Under the pieces are notes generated by a model. That model saw nothing but the letters and a program-made list of their open reading frames with translations, made no database searches and was not told the origin of the DNA. Source: Yinghuangia seranimata (lineage in GTDB: Bacteria; Actinomycetota; Actinomycetes; Streptomycetales; Streptomycetaceae). From it: a stretch of DNA of 64,000 nt. Positions 1-7,699 of the stretch are shown here, one piece after another. The number at the start of each line of letters is the position of its first letter. The first letter of the stretch is position 1. Both the position numbers and the translations under genes were made by a program. The DNA lies in the NCBI RefSeq assembly GCF_029953285.1, contig NZ_JASAOI010000057.1:1-64000 (forward strand), written 5' to 3'.

Positions 1-79
1 AGCCACCCGTCGCTGGCAACAGCGGTGCCAGCACGTCCCATTCGGCCTGCGTCAGATCACCACGACCCACGACCAGCAC
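1..79 (-). mobile_element. N-terminal fragment of an IS5-family transposase, cut by the window edge
   Basis: Reading leftwards from about position 79 (GTG) or 70 (GTG), the translation contains VGRGDLTQAEWDVLAPLLP. This is the characteristic opening of IS5-family (IS402-like) DDE transposases, in which a [DE]LT-x3-W-x4-PLLP block precedes the catalytic core. Only about 25 residues lie inside the window, so it cannot be told whether the gene is intact. The element end should lie between about 83 and 146. A sequence starting after CTAG near 124-127 and running into the transposase start is a possible terminus, but no second end is visible to confirm it. The next gene, a MerR regulator ending at 147, begins right behind it. 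Confidence 0.6.
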
Positions 80-146
80 AACGATCGACCGGGACGACAG
101 TCACAAGATCCTCAAAACGCTGCCTAGCGGGCTGGGCGCGCACTCG

Positions 147-560
147 TCATGACTCCGCCGCGTCGGCGGCCACCAGCCGGTTGAAGTGCGGGCACGCGGC
201 CACGTCGTCGCGCTCGCAGCCCAGCGCGCACTCCACGATCTCCAGCGCCGCCGTCGCCGCCGCGATCCTGGCGCGCAGCGCGTCGGCCTCGGCCTCGAGG
301 ACCGCGCGGCGGTCGGTCGACCCCTCGGCGTCGACCAGGAGGCGGATCGCCTCCAGCCCCAGTCCCGCCTTTTTCGCGCGCAGAATGACCGCGACGCGGC
401 GTTCCTCGGCCGGGCCGTACCGGCGCCGGCCGGCCGGGTCGCGGTCGGGGGTGAGCAGGCCTACGGACTCCCAGTGGCGCAACACGTGCGCGGCCAGCCC
501 GAACCGCGCGGCCAGCGCGCCGATCCCCGTCGCCGTCGCGGGCGTGGCGGTTGACGTCAT
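147..560 (-). CDS. MerR-family transcriptional regulator
   Basis: A 137-residue protein with an N-terminal MerR winged helix: FGLAAHVLRHWESVGLLTP is the recognition region at about residues 15-33, followed by GRRRY wing residues. A leucine/alanine-rich dimerisation helix runs over residues 75-115. The C-terminus has CxxxxxDVxxCPHF, so Cys residues are present, but no metal-binding pattern of a named subfamily is clear. The frame is open further upstream. ATG at 560 was chosen because the MerR fold begins right after it and the upstream extension has poor GC3. The gene stands alone, with an IS5 fragment downstream. The ligand and target genes are unknown. Confidence 0.85.
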   Translation of the reverse strand: MTSTATPATATGIGALAARFGLAAHVLRHWESVGLLTPDRDPAGRRRYGPAEERRVAVILRAKKAGLGLEAIRLLVDAEGSTDRRAVLEAEADALRARIAAATAALEIVECALGCERDDVAACPHFNRLVAADAAES

Positions 561-802
561 GTCGGCATTAAGTCGCAGGCCGGCCCGCGTGTCGAAGCGA
601 TCCGCCTCCCCTGTCCCGGACTTCGCGCACAACGACCTGCCGGCCCGCCCCGACGGAGCCGGAAAGCGCCCCGACGCCGCGCGTCGCCGCGACCACCCCA
701 CCGGGTCTCGGGCCGGACAAAATCCTATAAACAGAACGTTGCGTTTCGTGATCTCCGGGTACCAGTCGATCGGGTGCACCCTTTACGACGAAAGGCAACG
801 TC

Positions 803-1060
803 ATGAGCGGTTTTCTCGACCGGGCCATGGAAAAGGCCAAGGAGACGGTTGCCACCGGCAAGCACAAGGCCGACGAGTTCCAGGCGAACCGCGCGCAGGG
901 CGACCTGTACAAGCAACTCGGTGCCGCCTACTACGCCGAGCAGCGACAGGGCGCGTCGCACGACGAGGTCGCCCGGCTGCTGGGTCTGCTCGAGGAGCAC
1001 GAGCGCGTCCACGGGCGCAGCACCGGCAACCCCGAGGACGGGCCCATGGGCCTCGCCTGA
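803..1060 (+). CDS. Small conserved hypothetical protein
   Basis: An 85-residue, highly charged protein predicted to be mostly helical. The N-terminus (MSGFLDRAMEKAKETVATGKH) is amphipathic, and the middle QGDLYKQLGAAYYAEQRQG resembles a short helical hairpin. AAAGG stands about 10 bases before the ATG, and third positions are strongly GC. There is no signal peptide, membrane segment or catalytic motif. Proteins of this kind are common as orphan genes in Streptomyces, but I do not recognise a function. A TATAAA at 726-731 is a possible -10 element with no convincing -35. The methyltransferase downstream is convergent. Confidence 0.7.
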   Translation: MSGFLDRAMEKAKETVATGKHKADEFQANRAQGDLYKQLGAAYYAEQRQGASHDEVARLLGLLEEHERVHGRSTGNPEDGPMGLA

Positions 1061-1135
1061 CCGCGCCGCGTCCGGCGCACGCCCGACCCATGCAGGCCCG
1101 CCCGCCGCACCGCCACGGCGCCTCCGCCGCCCCGC

Positions 1136-2047
1136 TCAGTCCGTCCCGTCCACCCCTGACTCCGCCTCCGGACCGGCCTTCGGTGTGTCGGTCGCCGCGC
1201 CCGGCCCGAACCGCACCACCGTGATCGACGGCCGCCGGTTCCGCACCACCGGGATCAGGTGCGCGTGCGGCGCGACGCGCGTGTAGAAGAACCCGCGTCC
1301 GGGAGCGAGCGCGAGGTCGCGGATCTCGACGATGTTCGGGTGGGCGCCGTGCAGCTTCCAGCGCTCCGACGCGTCCATCCCCCACGGCATCGGCGGAGCG
1401 ACATAGCCCTCGCGGGTCTTCATGCGGCCCTTGACGGTCTGCGCGCTGAACCACCGCGGCACGGCGTCCAGCACCAGTTCGCCGCCGGGGAAGCGTTCCG
1501 CGCACCGCGCGATCAGCAGCCGCACCTCGGCGGGCTTGAGGTACATGAGCAGGCCCTGCGCGGTGACGACGACGCCGCGGGACGCGTCGACCTCGTCCAT
1601 CCACCGGTCGTCCAACGCCGAGCACGCGACGTGCCGCACGCGCGGTTCGGCCGGCAGCAGCTTGCGGCGCAGCTCGACGATGTCGGGCAGGTCGACGGAC
1701 AGCCAGGTCAGCCGCCCGTTGTCGACGCGCCAGAACTGCGTCTCGAGGCCTTCGCCGAGTGCGACGACGGTCGCCTCGGGGTGCTCGTCGAGGAACGCGC
1801 GGATGCGTTCGTCGAACGTGCGCGCCCGCAGCGCCTGCCCCTGCGCGCTGCCCATGTGGGCCTTGCCGAACCGGCGTTCGAACGGATAGTCGATGCCGTC
1901 GAGCAGTTCGACGGCCATCGGGTCGTCGAGCACCGCGTCCGGCCGCCGCGCCTCCATCGCGCGGTGGTAGAGCGTCCACAGCAGCGTCTCCGCCACCCCG
2001 TCGAGTGCGACCCGGGTACGCGGACCGTTCATCGTCGCCGGCGCCAT
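1136..2047 (-). CDS. Class I SAM-dependent methyltransferase of the leucine-carboxyl-methyltransferase type
   Basis: A 303-residue enzyme of the LCMT-like family (Pfam PF04072 type). Markers are VAETLLWTLYHRAMEARRPDAV near the N-terminus, the Rossmann glycine motif VVALGEGLETQFWR near residue 98, VDLPDIVELRR at the SAM ribose position, and ARGLLMYL-like VVTAQGLLMYLKP. In actinomycetes such proteins methylate small molecules, often polyketides; the substrate here is unknown. ATG at 2047 is preceded by AGGAGGAGG at ideal spacing, which is much better than the upstream in-frame start. It is followed by the EamA exporter on the same strand, but about 130 bases and a hairpin separate them, so it is probably a separate unit. 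Confidence 0.85.
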   Translation of the reverse strand: MAPATMNGPRTRVALDGVAETLLWTLYHRAMEARRPDAVLDDPMAVELLDGIDYPFERRFGKAHMGSAQGQALRARTFDERIRAFLDEHPEATVVALGEGLETQFWRVDNGRLTWLSVDLPDIVELRRKLLPAEPRVRHVACSALDDRWMDEVDASRGVVVTAQGLLMYLKPAEVRLLIARCAERFPGGELVLDAVPRWFSAQTVKGRMKTREGYVAPPMPWGMDASERWKLHGAHPNIVEIRDLALAPGRGFFYTRVAPHAHLIPVVRNRRPSITVVRFGPGAATDTPKAGPEAESGVDGTD

Positions 2048-2136
2048 GTCGACCTCCTCCTGCCGCCCTCTCCCGACCACGCTAGTGCGCACGCCGGGAA
2101 AACACCGGCAAGTCGGCCGTGAAGCCGCGCGATCCT

Positions 2137-2176
2137 GACGACCCGGCGCGCGGCGGCCGTCGCGCGGCGGGTCGTC
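2137..2176 (-). terminator. Strong hairpin at the end of the EamA exporter gene
   Basis: GACGACCCG at 2137-2145 pairs with CGGGTCGTC at 2168-2176. After one G-G mismatch, CGCGCG pairs with CGCGCG, enclosing an 8-base loop. The hairpin overlaps the stop codon of the leftward EamA gene and lies upstream of the methyltransferase promoter region. There is no U-tract, as is usual for high-GC actinomycetes. Confidence 0.6.
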
Positions 2177-3041
2177 ACGCGTGGGCGACCGCGAGCACCG
2201 CGACGCCGGTCAGCACCGCCGCGCCCGCGGTCAGGCGGAGGTAGCCGAGGCGTTCGCGGAAGACGACCGTCCCGATGACGGCCGCGAACAGGATGCTCGT
2301 CTCGCGAAGTGCCGCCACGGTGGCGAGGTTGCCGTGCGTCTGCGCCCAGATCACCACGCCGTACGCGATGAGCGACAGCACGCCGCCCACCAGGCCGGGG
2401 ACGAGCGCGGGTCGCAGCTGTCCCGCGAGCGCACGCCCGCGCCGGGCCCGGGCGGACAGGATCAGGAGCGGTGCGTGGCACAGGAACATCCACGCCAGGT
2501 AGCCGACCACGGTTCCCGATTCGCGGCCGCCGGTGCCGTCGACGACGGTGTACGCGGCGATCACCACGCCTGTTCCCGCGGCCGCGCCGAGCGCGGGCAG
2601 TTGGGCGCGGCGCGGAAGCCCGTCCTCGAAAGCGAGCCCGACCAGCCCGCACGAGACCACCAGCACCCCGGCTGCGGTGCCCGGCGAGAGCGGCTCGGCG
2701 AGGACGGTCGCCGACACCACCGCGACGAGCAGCGGGGCGGTGCCGCGCGCGATCGGGTACATCTGGCCGAAGTCGCCCAGCTCGTACGCCCGCAGCAGCA
2801 GCGCCTGGTAGGCCACGTGCAGCACGGCCGACGCCGCGATGTACGGCCACGCCGCGGCGTGCGGCAGCGGCACCAGGCAGACCAGGACCGCCGAGCAAGC
2901 CGTGTACGCGATGTTCATCAGCGTGAAGCCGACGAGCTTGTCCTTCATGCCGTGCGCGAGCGCGTTCCACGTCGCGTGCATGACGGCCGCGCCGAGCACG
3001 GCCGCAGGGACGACGGCGCCCACCCCGATCGCCGGAAGCAT
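2175..3041 (-). CDS. EamA-family (drug/metabolite superfamily) transporter
   Basis: A 288-residue integral membrane protein with about ten hydrophobic segments in two EamA-like halves. HATWNALAHGMKDK at the start and the internal ARGTAPLLVAVVSATVLAE are typical of DMT exporters, as is the second-repeat ETSILFAAVIGTVVFRERL. Such carriers usually export metabolites or amino acids. ATG at 3041 was chosen because GGAGGGG precedes it. The gene is divergent from an RpiR regulator 50 bases away, across two identical-pattern operators (3063-3106), so the regulator probably controls this exporter. The MurR/RpiR partner hints at a phosphosugar or amino-sugar signal, but the substrate is not visible. 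Confidence 0.85.
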   Translation of the reverse strand: MLPAIGVGAVVPAAVLGAAVMHATWNALAHGMKDKLVGFTLMNIAYTACSAVLVCLVPLPHAAAWPYIAASAVLHVAYQALLLRAYELGDFGQMYPIARGTAPLLVAVVSATVLAEPLSPGTAAGVLVVSCGLVGLAFEDGLPRRAQLPALGAAAGTGVVIAAYTVVDGTGGRESGTVVGYLAWMFLCHAPLLILSARARRGRALAGQLRPALVPGLVGGVLSLIAYGVVIWAQTHGNLATVAALRETSILFAAVIGTVVFRERLGYLRLTAGAAVLTGVAVLAVAHA

Positions 3042-3062
3042 TCCGTACTCCCCTCCGCTCTC

Positions 3063-3106
3063 GGAATCCCGTTCCGCGATACTATGCATTCATGGAATCT
3101 GGTTCC
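3063..3106. promoter_or_regulatory. Twin operators between the EamA exporter and the RpiR regulator
   Basis: Two 13-bp copies with the pattern GGAAT-N3-GTTCC occur: GGAATCCCGTTCC at 3063-3075 and GGAATCTGGTTCC at 3094-3106. Each is a partial palindrome (GGAA/TTCC). Their centres are 31 bp apart, about three helical turns, so two dimers would bind the same face of the DNA. The second copy overlaps the regulator start codon at 3092, which suggests autorepression. Confidence 0.65.
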
Positions 3107-3946
3107 ACTGCGGGTCAGGAGCTGGCCGCCCGGATCCGCGCCGGGCTGCCCGAACTGCGCGAGACCGAGGCCCGCGTCGCCCGCGTGCTCCTCGACAAGG
3201 GCGCCGATCTGCTGCATCTGAGCGTGAGCGACGTCGCGGAACTCGCCGGCACCGCACCGTCGTCCGTCGTGCGCGCCTGCCAACGGCTGGGTTTCCGCGG
3301 ATACCAGGAGGTCAAGATCGCGGCCGCCCGCATGGCGCCCGCCGCTGCGCCGGACGCCGACGCGGACGCCGATCCGGCCGCGCGGGCGCTCGCCGACACC
3401 GTGCGCGCGGCGAAGGCCGCCCTCGACGGCCTGGCCGTGACCGCGCCGCCCGAACGGCTGCGCGCCGCCGCCGACGCGCTGGCCGCCGCGTCGCAGGTGC
3501 TCGTCGTCGGCATCGGCCTGTCCGGCGCGGTGGCGGCCGACGCGGCGTACCGGCTGCGCGCGCTGGGGCTGTTCGTGGACGCGCCCGCAGACGCCATGAC
3601 GGCGCAGCTCGCCGCCGGGCGGTTGAACGCGGATGCGGTGTGCCTCGCGGTCAGCCACTCGGGCGCGTCCCGCAGCGTCGTCGACGCGGCCCGGCGGGCC
3701 CGCGCCGGCGGCGCGTCGGTCGTCGCGCTCACCAGCTACGCCCGTTCACCGCTGACCGAGACGGCCACGCACACCCTGGTCGCGGGCGGCCAGGACGCCG
3801 TGTTCGGCCTGGAGACCACCGCCAGCCGCCTCGCGCACCTCGCCGTCGTGGACGCCCTCGCGCTCACCGTGCTGGCGCTGCGCGGCGAACCCGCCGAACA
3901 GGCACTGCGGCGCTCGGCGGACGTCAACGCGGATCACGCGTACTGA
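3092..3946 (+). CDS. MurR/RpiR-family transcriptional regulator with SIS domain
   Basis: A 284-residue regulator. The N-terminal RpiR HTH occupies about residues 10-75, with LSVSDVAELAGTAPSSVVRACQRLGF as the recognition helix region and GYQEVKI following. The C-terminal SIS domain (about 110-240) shows VLVVGIGLSGAVAADAAYRL and CLAVSHSGASRSVVDAARRA, the phosphosugar-binding GxGxSG and SxSG loops. SIS effectors are usually phosphorylated sugars. It is divergent from an EamA transporter and sits beside twin GGAAT-N3-GTTCC sites, which suggests it controls that transporter and itself. The start codon lies inside the second operator. Confidence 0.88.
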   Translation: MESGSTAGQELAARIRAGLPELRETEARVARVLLDKGADLLHLSVSDVAELAGTAPSSVVRACQRLGFRGYQEVKIAAARMAPAAAPDADADADPAARALADTVRAAKAALDGLAVTAPPERLRAAADALAAASQVLVVGIGLSGAVAADAAYRLRALGLFVDAPADAMTAQLAAGRLNADAVCLAVSHSGASRSVVDAARRARAGGASVVALTSYARSPLTETATHTLVAGGQDAVFGLETTASRLAHLAVVDALALTVLALRGEPAEQALRRSADVNADHAY

Positions 3947-3983
3947 GACGCCGGCTTGCCCGCAAGGCGGCCCGCGTCCGGGG

Positions 3984-4547
3984 TCAGTCCGTGCGCGGCA
4001 GACCGGGCCAGACCTCGACCGCCCGGGCCGCGGCGTCGCGTACCGCGGTGGCGTCCAGTTCCACGGCGGTCTCCGGGACGCCCTCGGCGGGCCATGCGAC
4101 CACCAGCGTCAGCGGTCCTGCGGTCGGCAGCTGGGACAGGTGCAGGTCCACGTCGTAGTGGTGGGCGCCGCCGGTGTGCGGGCTCAGGGTCAGGGTCAAC
4201 GGGTCGGCTTCTCCGCGCTGTTCGCCGTCCAGGGTGGTGACGCGCCGCCCGTCGGACAGCCGCAGGCCGCAGCGCAGCCCGTCGGCCGAGTCCGGGCCCA
4301 CGTGGTCGAACAACCGACTTGTGCGGACACGGCGCAGGAACACCGCCAACCGCAACGTCACGGAGTACGGCCAGACCTGCCAGCCCGTCAGGAACACGCG
4401 TGCGTCCGGCCCGGCGGCGACCGGCCGGGTGTCGTCTATGTACGCCGGGACGAACCAGTCCGTCGGCGCGAACTCCTTGCCGCCGCCGGGGACGTACGCG
4501 CTGAGCACCATCTCGTCCGGCACCTGCCGCTGAGGCGGATCAGGCAT
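3984..4547 (-). CDS. Conserved actinobacterial hypothetical protein
   Basis: A 187-residue soluble protein with no signal peptide. It reads like a beta-rich domain: VFLTGWQVWPYSVTLRLAVFL in the first third, then LTLTLSPHTGGAHHYDVDLHLSQLP and PLTLVVAWPAEGVPETAVELD. The alternation suggests a jelly-roll or immunoglobulin-like fold. An in-frame ATG at 4571 exists, but the ATG at 4547 has GAAGG seven bases upstream, while the longer start has no visible site. The stop is 37 bases from that of the convergent RpiR gene. I do not recognise a function. Confidence 0.7.
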   Translation of the reverse strand: MPDPPQRQVPDEMVLSAYVPGGGKEFAPTDWFVPAYIDDTRPVAAGPDARVFLTGWQVWPYSVTLRLAVFLRRVRTSRLFDHVGPDSADGLRCGLRLSDGRRVTTLDGEQRGEADPLTLTLSPHTGGAHHYDVDLHLSQLPTAGPLTLVVAWPAEGVPETAVELDATAVRDAAARAVEVWPGLPRTD

Positions 4548-4721
4548 GACGAGACCTTCGAAGAAACCCATGTGGCCAGCGTCTCAGTTGCCACCGACAC
4601 CACCACGCGCCCCGCAGGCCAGGCGAGTTCACCGGCGCACCGCACGCGCACCCGGATGCGGCCGAAAAGAGATCCACAAAACGCCGGGCACCGGAGACGC
4701 TCCACCACTACCGTGCCCCGC

Positions 4722-5156
4722 ATGCCACTCGCCTACATCGCCCTCGCCTCCGGTCGGTCCGTCGAGCTCACCGACCTGCGTGTGGACATGACGTACGCCG
4801 GCGTGCTCGAGGGCGGTCCGTTCAAACGGCTGAACGACGAGATCGTCGCGTCCTCGGTCCGGTACGCCGAAAAGGCCTTCCCCGGGACCCCCGTGCACCT
4901 GGTCGAGCCCGTGCGCACGCCGCTCGACCGGGAGCCGAACCCGCGCCGCGGACCGGCCGAACTGCTCCCGTCGGTGCGGTGCGTCGGCGGGTTCAGCTCG
5001 GCACCGCTCGACACGGACCTCGAGTCCGGACTCGACTACTCCCGGCTCGTGGTGGTCTGGTTCCAGCCCGAGCCCGCGCTGCCGACGTCCGAGGGCACGC
5101 AGGCCCTGCTGCGCGACATCCCGTGGGAGAGCCTGGCCGAGGACCGCGCGGACTGA
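4722..5156 (+). CDS. Conserved hypothetical protein, 144 residues
   Basis: A small soluble protein beginning MPLAYIALASGRSVELTDL. It has a central block, GPFKRLNDEIVASSVRYAEKAFPG, and ends SGLDYSRLVVVWFQPEPALPTSEGTQ. The layout (a short beta segment, a helix, then a WF strand) suggests a compact alpha/beta domain, but I recognise no active site. A GTG nine bases upstream (4713) is in frame and could be the start; neither has an ideal ribosome-binding site. Codon usage is typical of the neighbourhood. It is divergent from the hypothetical gene at 3984-4547, with about 175 bases between them. Confidence 0.7.
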   Translation: MPLAYIALASGRSVELTDLRVDMTYAGVLEGGPFKRLNDEIVASSVRYAEKAFPGTPVHLVEPVRTPLDREPNPRRGPAELLPSVRCVGGFSSAPLDTDLESGLDYSRLVVVWFQPEPALPTSEGTQALLRDIPWESLAEDRAD

Positions 5157-5274
5157 GCGGCATACCCGAGGGGGTTCCCTCGATCTTGCATCCCCGCTGG
5201 CCAGATCACCTGTCGCGGCATCCATACTGCTGCCAGCACGAAGGTCGTCGGGACGGGGGTACGGGGGTGCGACG

Positions 5275-6654
5275 GTGGCGACAGCGATAGCGCCGGGGAG
5301 TTCGGCAACGGGGACGGCACCGGCCGCGCGGCCCGTGCCCGAGCCCCCGGCGGCGCCCGACCCGGGCGTCGGCAGGGTGCGTCGGCTGCGCGCCGCGGTG
5401 GCGACGACGCCTGGGCGGCTGCGGCTCGCGAGTGCCGTACTCGCCGTGCTGATGGTCACGTTCGCGGCGGTGGCCGCGTTGCAGGCGTTCGACCGGGCGA
5501 GCGCGGCCGACCGGCTCGCGAGCGACACAGGACCGCTCAGCCGCCGGGCCACCGAGATCTACCGCTCGCTCGCCGACGCCGACACCACGGCCGCCGGCGG
5601 GTTCCTGCTCGGCGACAAGGAGCCGCCCGCCCTACGTCAGCGGTACCAGGACGACCTGGCGACCGCCGCGCGGCTGTTGACGGAGTCCGCCACGTCCAGC
5701 GGCGGTTCGGCCGAGGCGCAGCGGCTCATCGCCTCGCTGAACACGCAACTCCCGCAGTACGCCGGCCAGGTGGAGACCGCGCGGGCACTGTCCCGGCAGC
5801 GCCTGCCGCTCGGCGGGGCGTACCTGCGCTACGCCTCCGCGCAGATGCAGGACACCATGCTCGCCGACGCCCAGCGCCTGGTCGACACGCAGCAGCGGCG
5901 CCTGGACGACGACTTCGCCGCGGCCGAGGCGTTCCCGACAACGGCCGTCCTGCTCGCCGCGGTCACGCTGCTGGCCCTCGGCTACTGCCAGCTGGCGCTG
6001 TTCCGGCGTACGTCCCGGGTGTTCAACATCGGGCTGCTGGCGGCGTCGGCGGCGGTGCTCGTCGGCATGCTGTGGCTCGCCGTCGGCGCGGTGTCCGCGG
6101 GCGACGCCCTGGCGAAGGGGCGCGACGACGGCGCGCACCCGCTGCGCCTGCTCGGCCAGGCCCGCATCGACGCGTTGCAGGCGCACGCCGCCGAGAACCT
6201 GGACCTGGTGGCGCGCGGCGGCAGCGAGAAGTACACCGTGCGCTGGAACGAGGAGCAGAACACCCTCGCGCCCGCCGACCCGGCCAAGGGCACGCTGCGC
6301 GACGCGGTGCGTGCCGCCCCGGACGCCGCACGGACGCAAATGGCCTCCGGTGTGGCCCAGTTCGAGCAGTGGAAGGCCCGCCACGGCGCCGCCGCCGCGA
6401 AGGGCACCGACTACGACGCGCAGCTCGCGCTGACCATCAGCGCCACGGCCGCCGACACGTCCGACGCCGCGTTCACCGCGATGGACGGCAGCCTCGCGCA
6501 GGCCGCGGCGGCCGAGGACAAGGCGTTCGCGGACGCGGTGCACGGCGTGGACGGCGACCTGCGCATCCTGGGCATCGGCGTCGCCGTGCTGGCCGTGCTC
6601 GGCGCGGCGAGCGCGGTCCGCGGAATCGACCGCCGCCTGGCGGAATACCGGTAG
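5275..6654 (+). CDS. glnX: GlnX-type membrane protein of the GlnH/GlnX amino-acid sensing system
   Basis: A 459-residue membrane protein. After a proline/alanine-rich cytoplasmic N-terminus come a membrane helix (about 50-72), an extracellular helical domain with TEIYRSLADADTTAAGGFL (4-helix-bundle sensor type), two adjacent membrane helices (about 220-275), a second extracellular domain, and a last membrane helix near the C-terminus. This architecture, together with the GlnH-like binding protein nine bases downstream, matches GlnX of mycobacteria and streptomycetes. There it relays Asp/Glu binding by GlnH to the kinase PknG. GTG at 5275 is used as start. No pknG is present in this neighbourhood. 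Confidence 0.75.
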   Translation: MATAIAPGSSATGTAPAARPVPEPPAAPDPGVGRVRRLRAAVATTPGRLRLASAVLAVLMVTFAAVAALQAFDRASAADRLASDTGPLSRRATEIYRSLADADTTAAGGFLLGDKEPPALRQRYQDDLATAARLLTESATSSGGSAEAQRLIASLNTQLPQYAGQVETARALSRQRLPLGGAYLRYASAQMQDTMLADAQRLVDTQQRRLDDDFAAAEAFPTTAVLLAAVTLLALGYCQLALFRRTSRVFNIGLLAASAAVLVGMLWLAVGAVSAGDALAKGRDDGAHPLRLLGQARIDALQAHAAENLDLVARGGSEKYTVRWNEEQNTLAPADPAKGTLRDAVRAAPDAARTQMASGVAQFEQWKARHGAAAAKGTDYDAQLALTISATAADTSDAAFTAMDGSLAQAAAAEDKAFADAVHGVDGDLRILGIGVAVLAVLGAASAVRGIDRRLAEYR

Positions 6655-6663
6655 GGGGCCGAA

Positions 6664-7605
6664 GTGCTGCAGCGAATCAACCGGTTCGGCCGCCGGGCGG
6701 CCGCCGCCTCGGCGACGCTCGTCCTCGTCGCCGCCGTCGCGAACGCCGACGGCTCCCCCGCTGTCTCGCAGGCGCCGCCCCCCGAGGTCCGGGTCGCCGC
6801 CGCGCCGCAGGCCGACGACACCTGCGACACCAAGTCCAGCCTGCCGCCCGCGAAGAACGTGAACGGCGCGAAGATCCAGAAGATCCGCGCCGCCGGCACC
6901 CTGGTCGTGGGCATCGACCTGAACAGCTACCACTGGGGCTACCGGAACCCGGGCACCGGCAAGATCGAGGGCTTCGACATCGACCTCGCGCACGCGATCG
7001 CCGCGTCGGTCCTCGGCGACCCGAACAAGATCACGTACAAAGCCGTGCCGACCGCGCGCCGCATCGACGCCCTCAAGTCGGGTGAGGTCGACATGATCGT
7101 CCGCACGATGACGATCACCTGCGACCGGCTGAAGGACATCTCGTTCTCGGTCCCGTACTTCCGCGTCAGCCAGTCCGCGGTGGTCCCGGTCAGCGCGCCG
7201 GAGGCCGCCACGATAGACCAGGCGCTCGTCGGGAAGCGGGTGTGCGCCGCCGACAAGTCGTCCTCGTCCACCGAACTGGCCACCGGCAAGTACCCGGCCA
7301 CGTCCGTCACCATCGTGGAGAACCAGCTCGACTGCCTGGTGCTCATGCAGCTCGGCAAGATCGACACGACGCTCGCGGACACCGTCCTCGCGTACGCACA
7401 GGCCGCGCAGGACCCGGGGGTCCGCGTCGAGAAGCCCCGGATCGTCCCGGCCTACATGGGCGTCGGCATGAACAAGGCCGACACCGACCTGATCGCGTGG
7501 GTCAACCAGGTCATCGCGGACTACCGGTCCAGCGGCGGCTGGCAGACCAGCTACGACCAGTGGCTCAGGCCGACGATGGAAGACCCCGGGCAGTACCTGC
7601 CGTGA
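6664..7605 (+). CDS. glnH: GlnH-type amino-acid (glutamate/aspartate) binding protein
   Basis: A 313-residue periplasmic-binding-protein fold (SBP family 3). The N-terminus is a secretion signal (residues 1-30, twin Arg before LVLVAAVANA), but no lipobox cysteine is evident, unlike mycobacterial GlnH. Family blocks are GTLVVGIDLNSYHWGYRNP, GFDIDLAHAIAASVLGD, ALKSGEVDMIVRTMTITCDR and ISFSVPYFRVSQSAVVP. The double-cysteine TITCDR motif is typical of actinobacterial GlnH. It starts (GTG) nine bases after GlnX, with GGGGGCC as ribosome-binding site, so the two are co-transcribed. The likely role is ligand sensing rather than ABC uptake, since no permease or ATPase gene is linked. Confidence 0.85.
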   Translation: MLQRINRFGRRAAAASATLVLVAAVANADGSPAVSQAPPPEVRVAAAPQADDTCDTKSSLPPAKNVNGAKIQKIRAAGTLVVGIDLNSYHWGYRNPGTGKIEGFDIDLAHAIAASVLGDPNKITYKAVPTARRIDALKSGEVDMIVRTMTITCDRLKDISFSVPYFRVSQSAVVPVSAPEAATIDQALVGKRVCAADKSSSSTELATGKYPATSVTIVENQLDCLVLMQLGKIDTTLADTVLAYAQAAQDPGVRVEKPRIVPAYMGVGMNKADTDLIAWVNQVIADYRSSGGWQTSYDQWLRPTMEDPGQYLP

Positions 7606-7610
7606 CGCCC

Positions 7611-7633
7611 GCCCGTGGCGCCGTGCCACGGGC
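7611..7633 (+). terminator. Hairpin after GlnH
   Basis: GCCCGTGGC at 7611-7619 and GCCACGGGC at 7625-7633 form a 9-bp perfect stem with a 5-base loop, starting six bases after the GlnH stop codon. There is no U-tract. Confidence 0.6.
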
Positions 7634-7699
7634 ACCTCGGCGCGGATGCCCCGCGACCCGACAAGATAGGGGTGCGGGGCACGACGACGAGGAGAGCGC

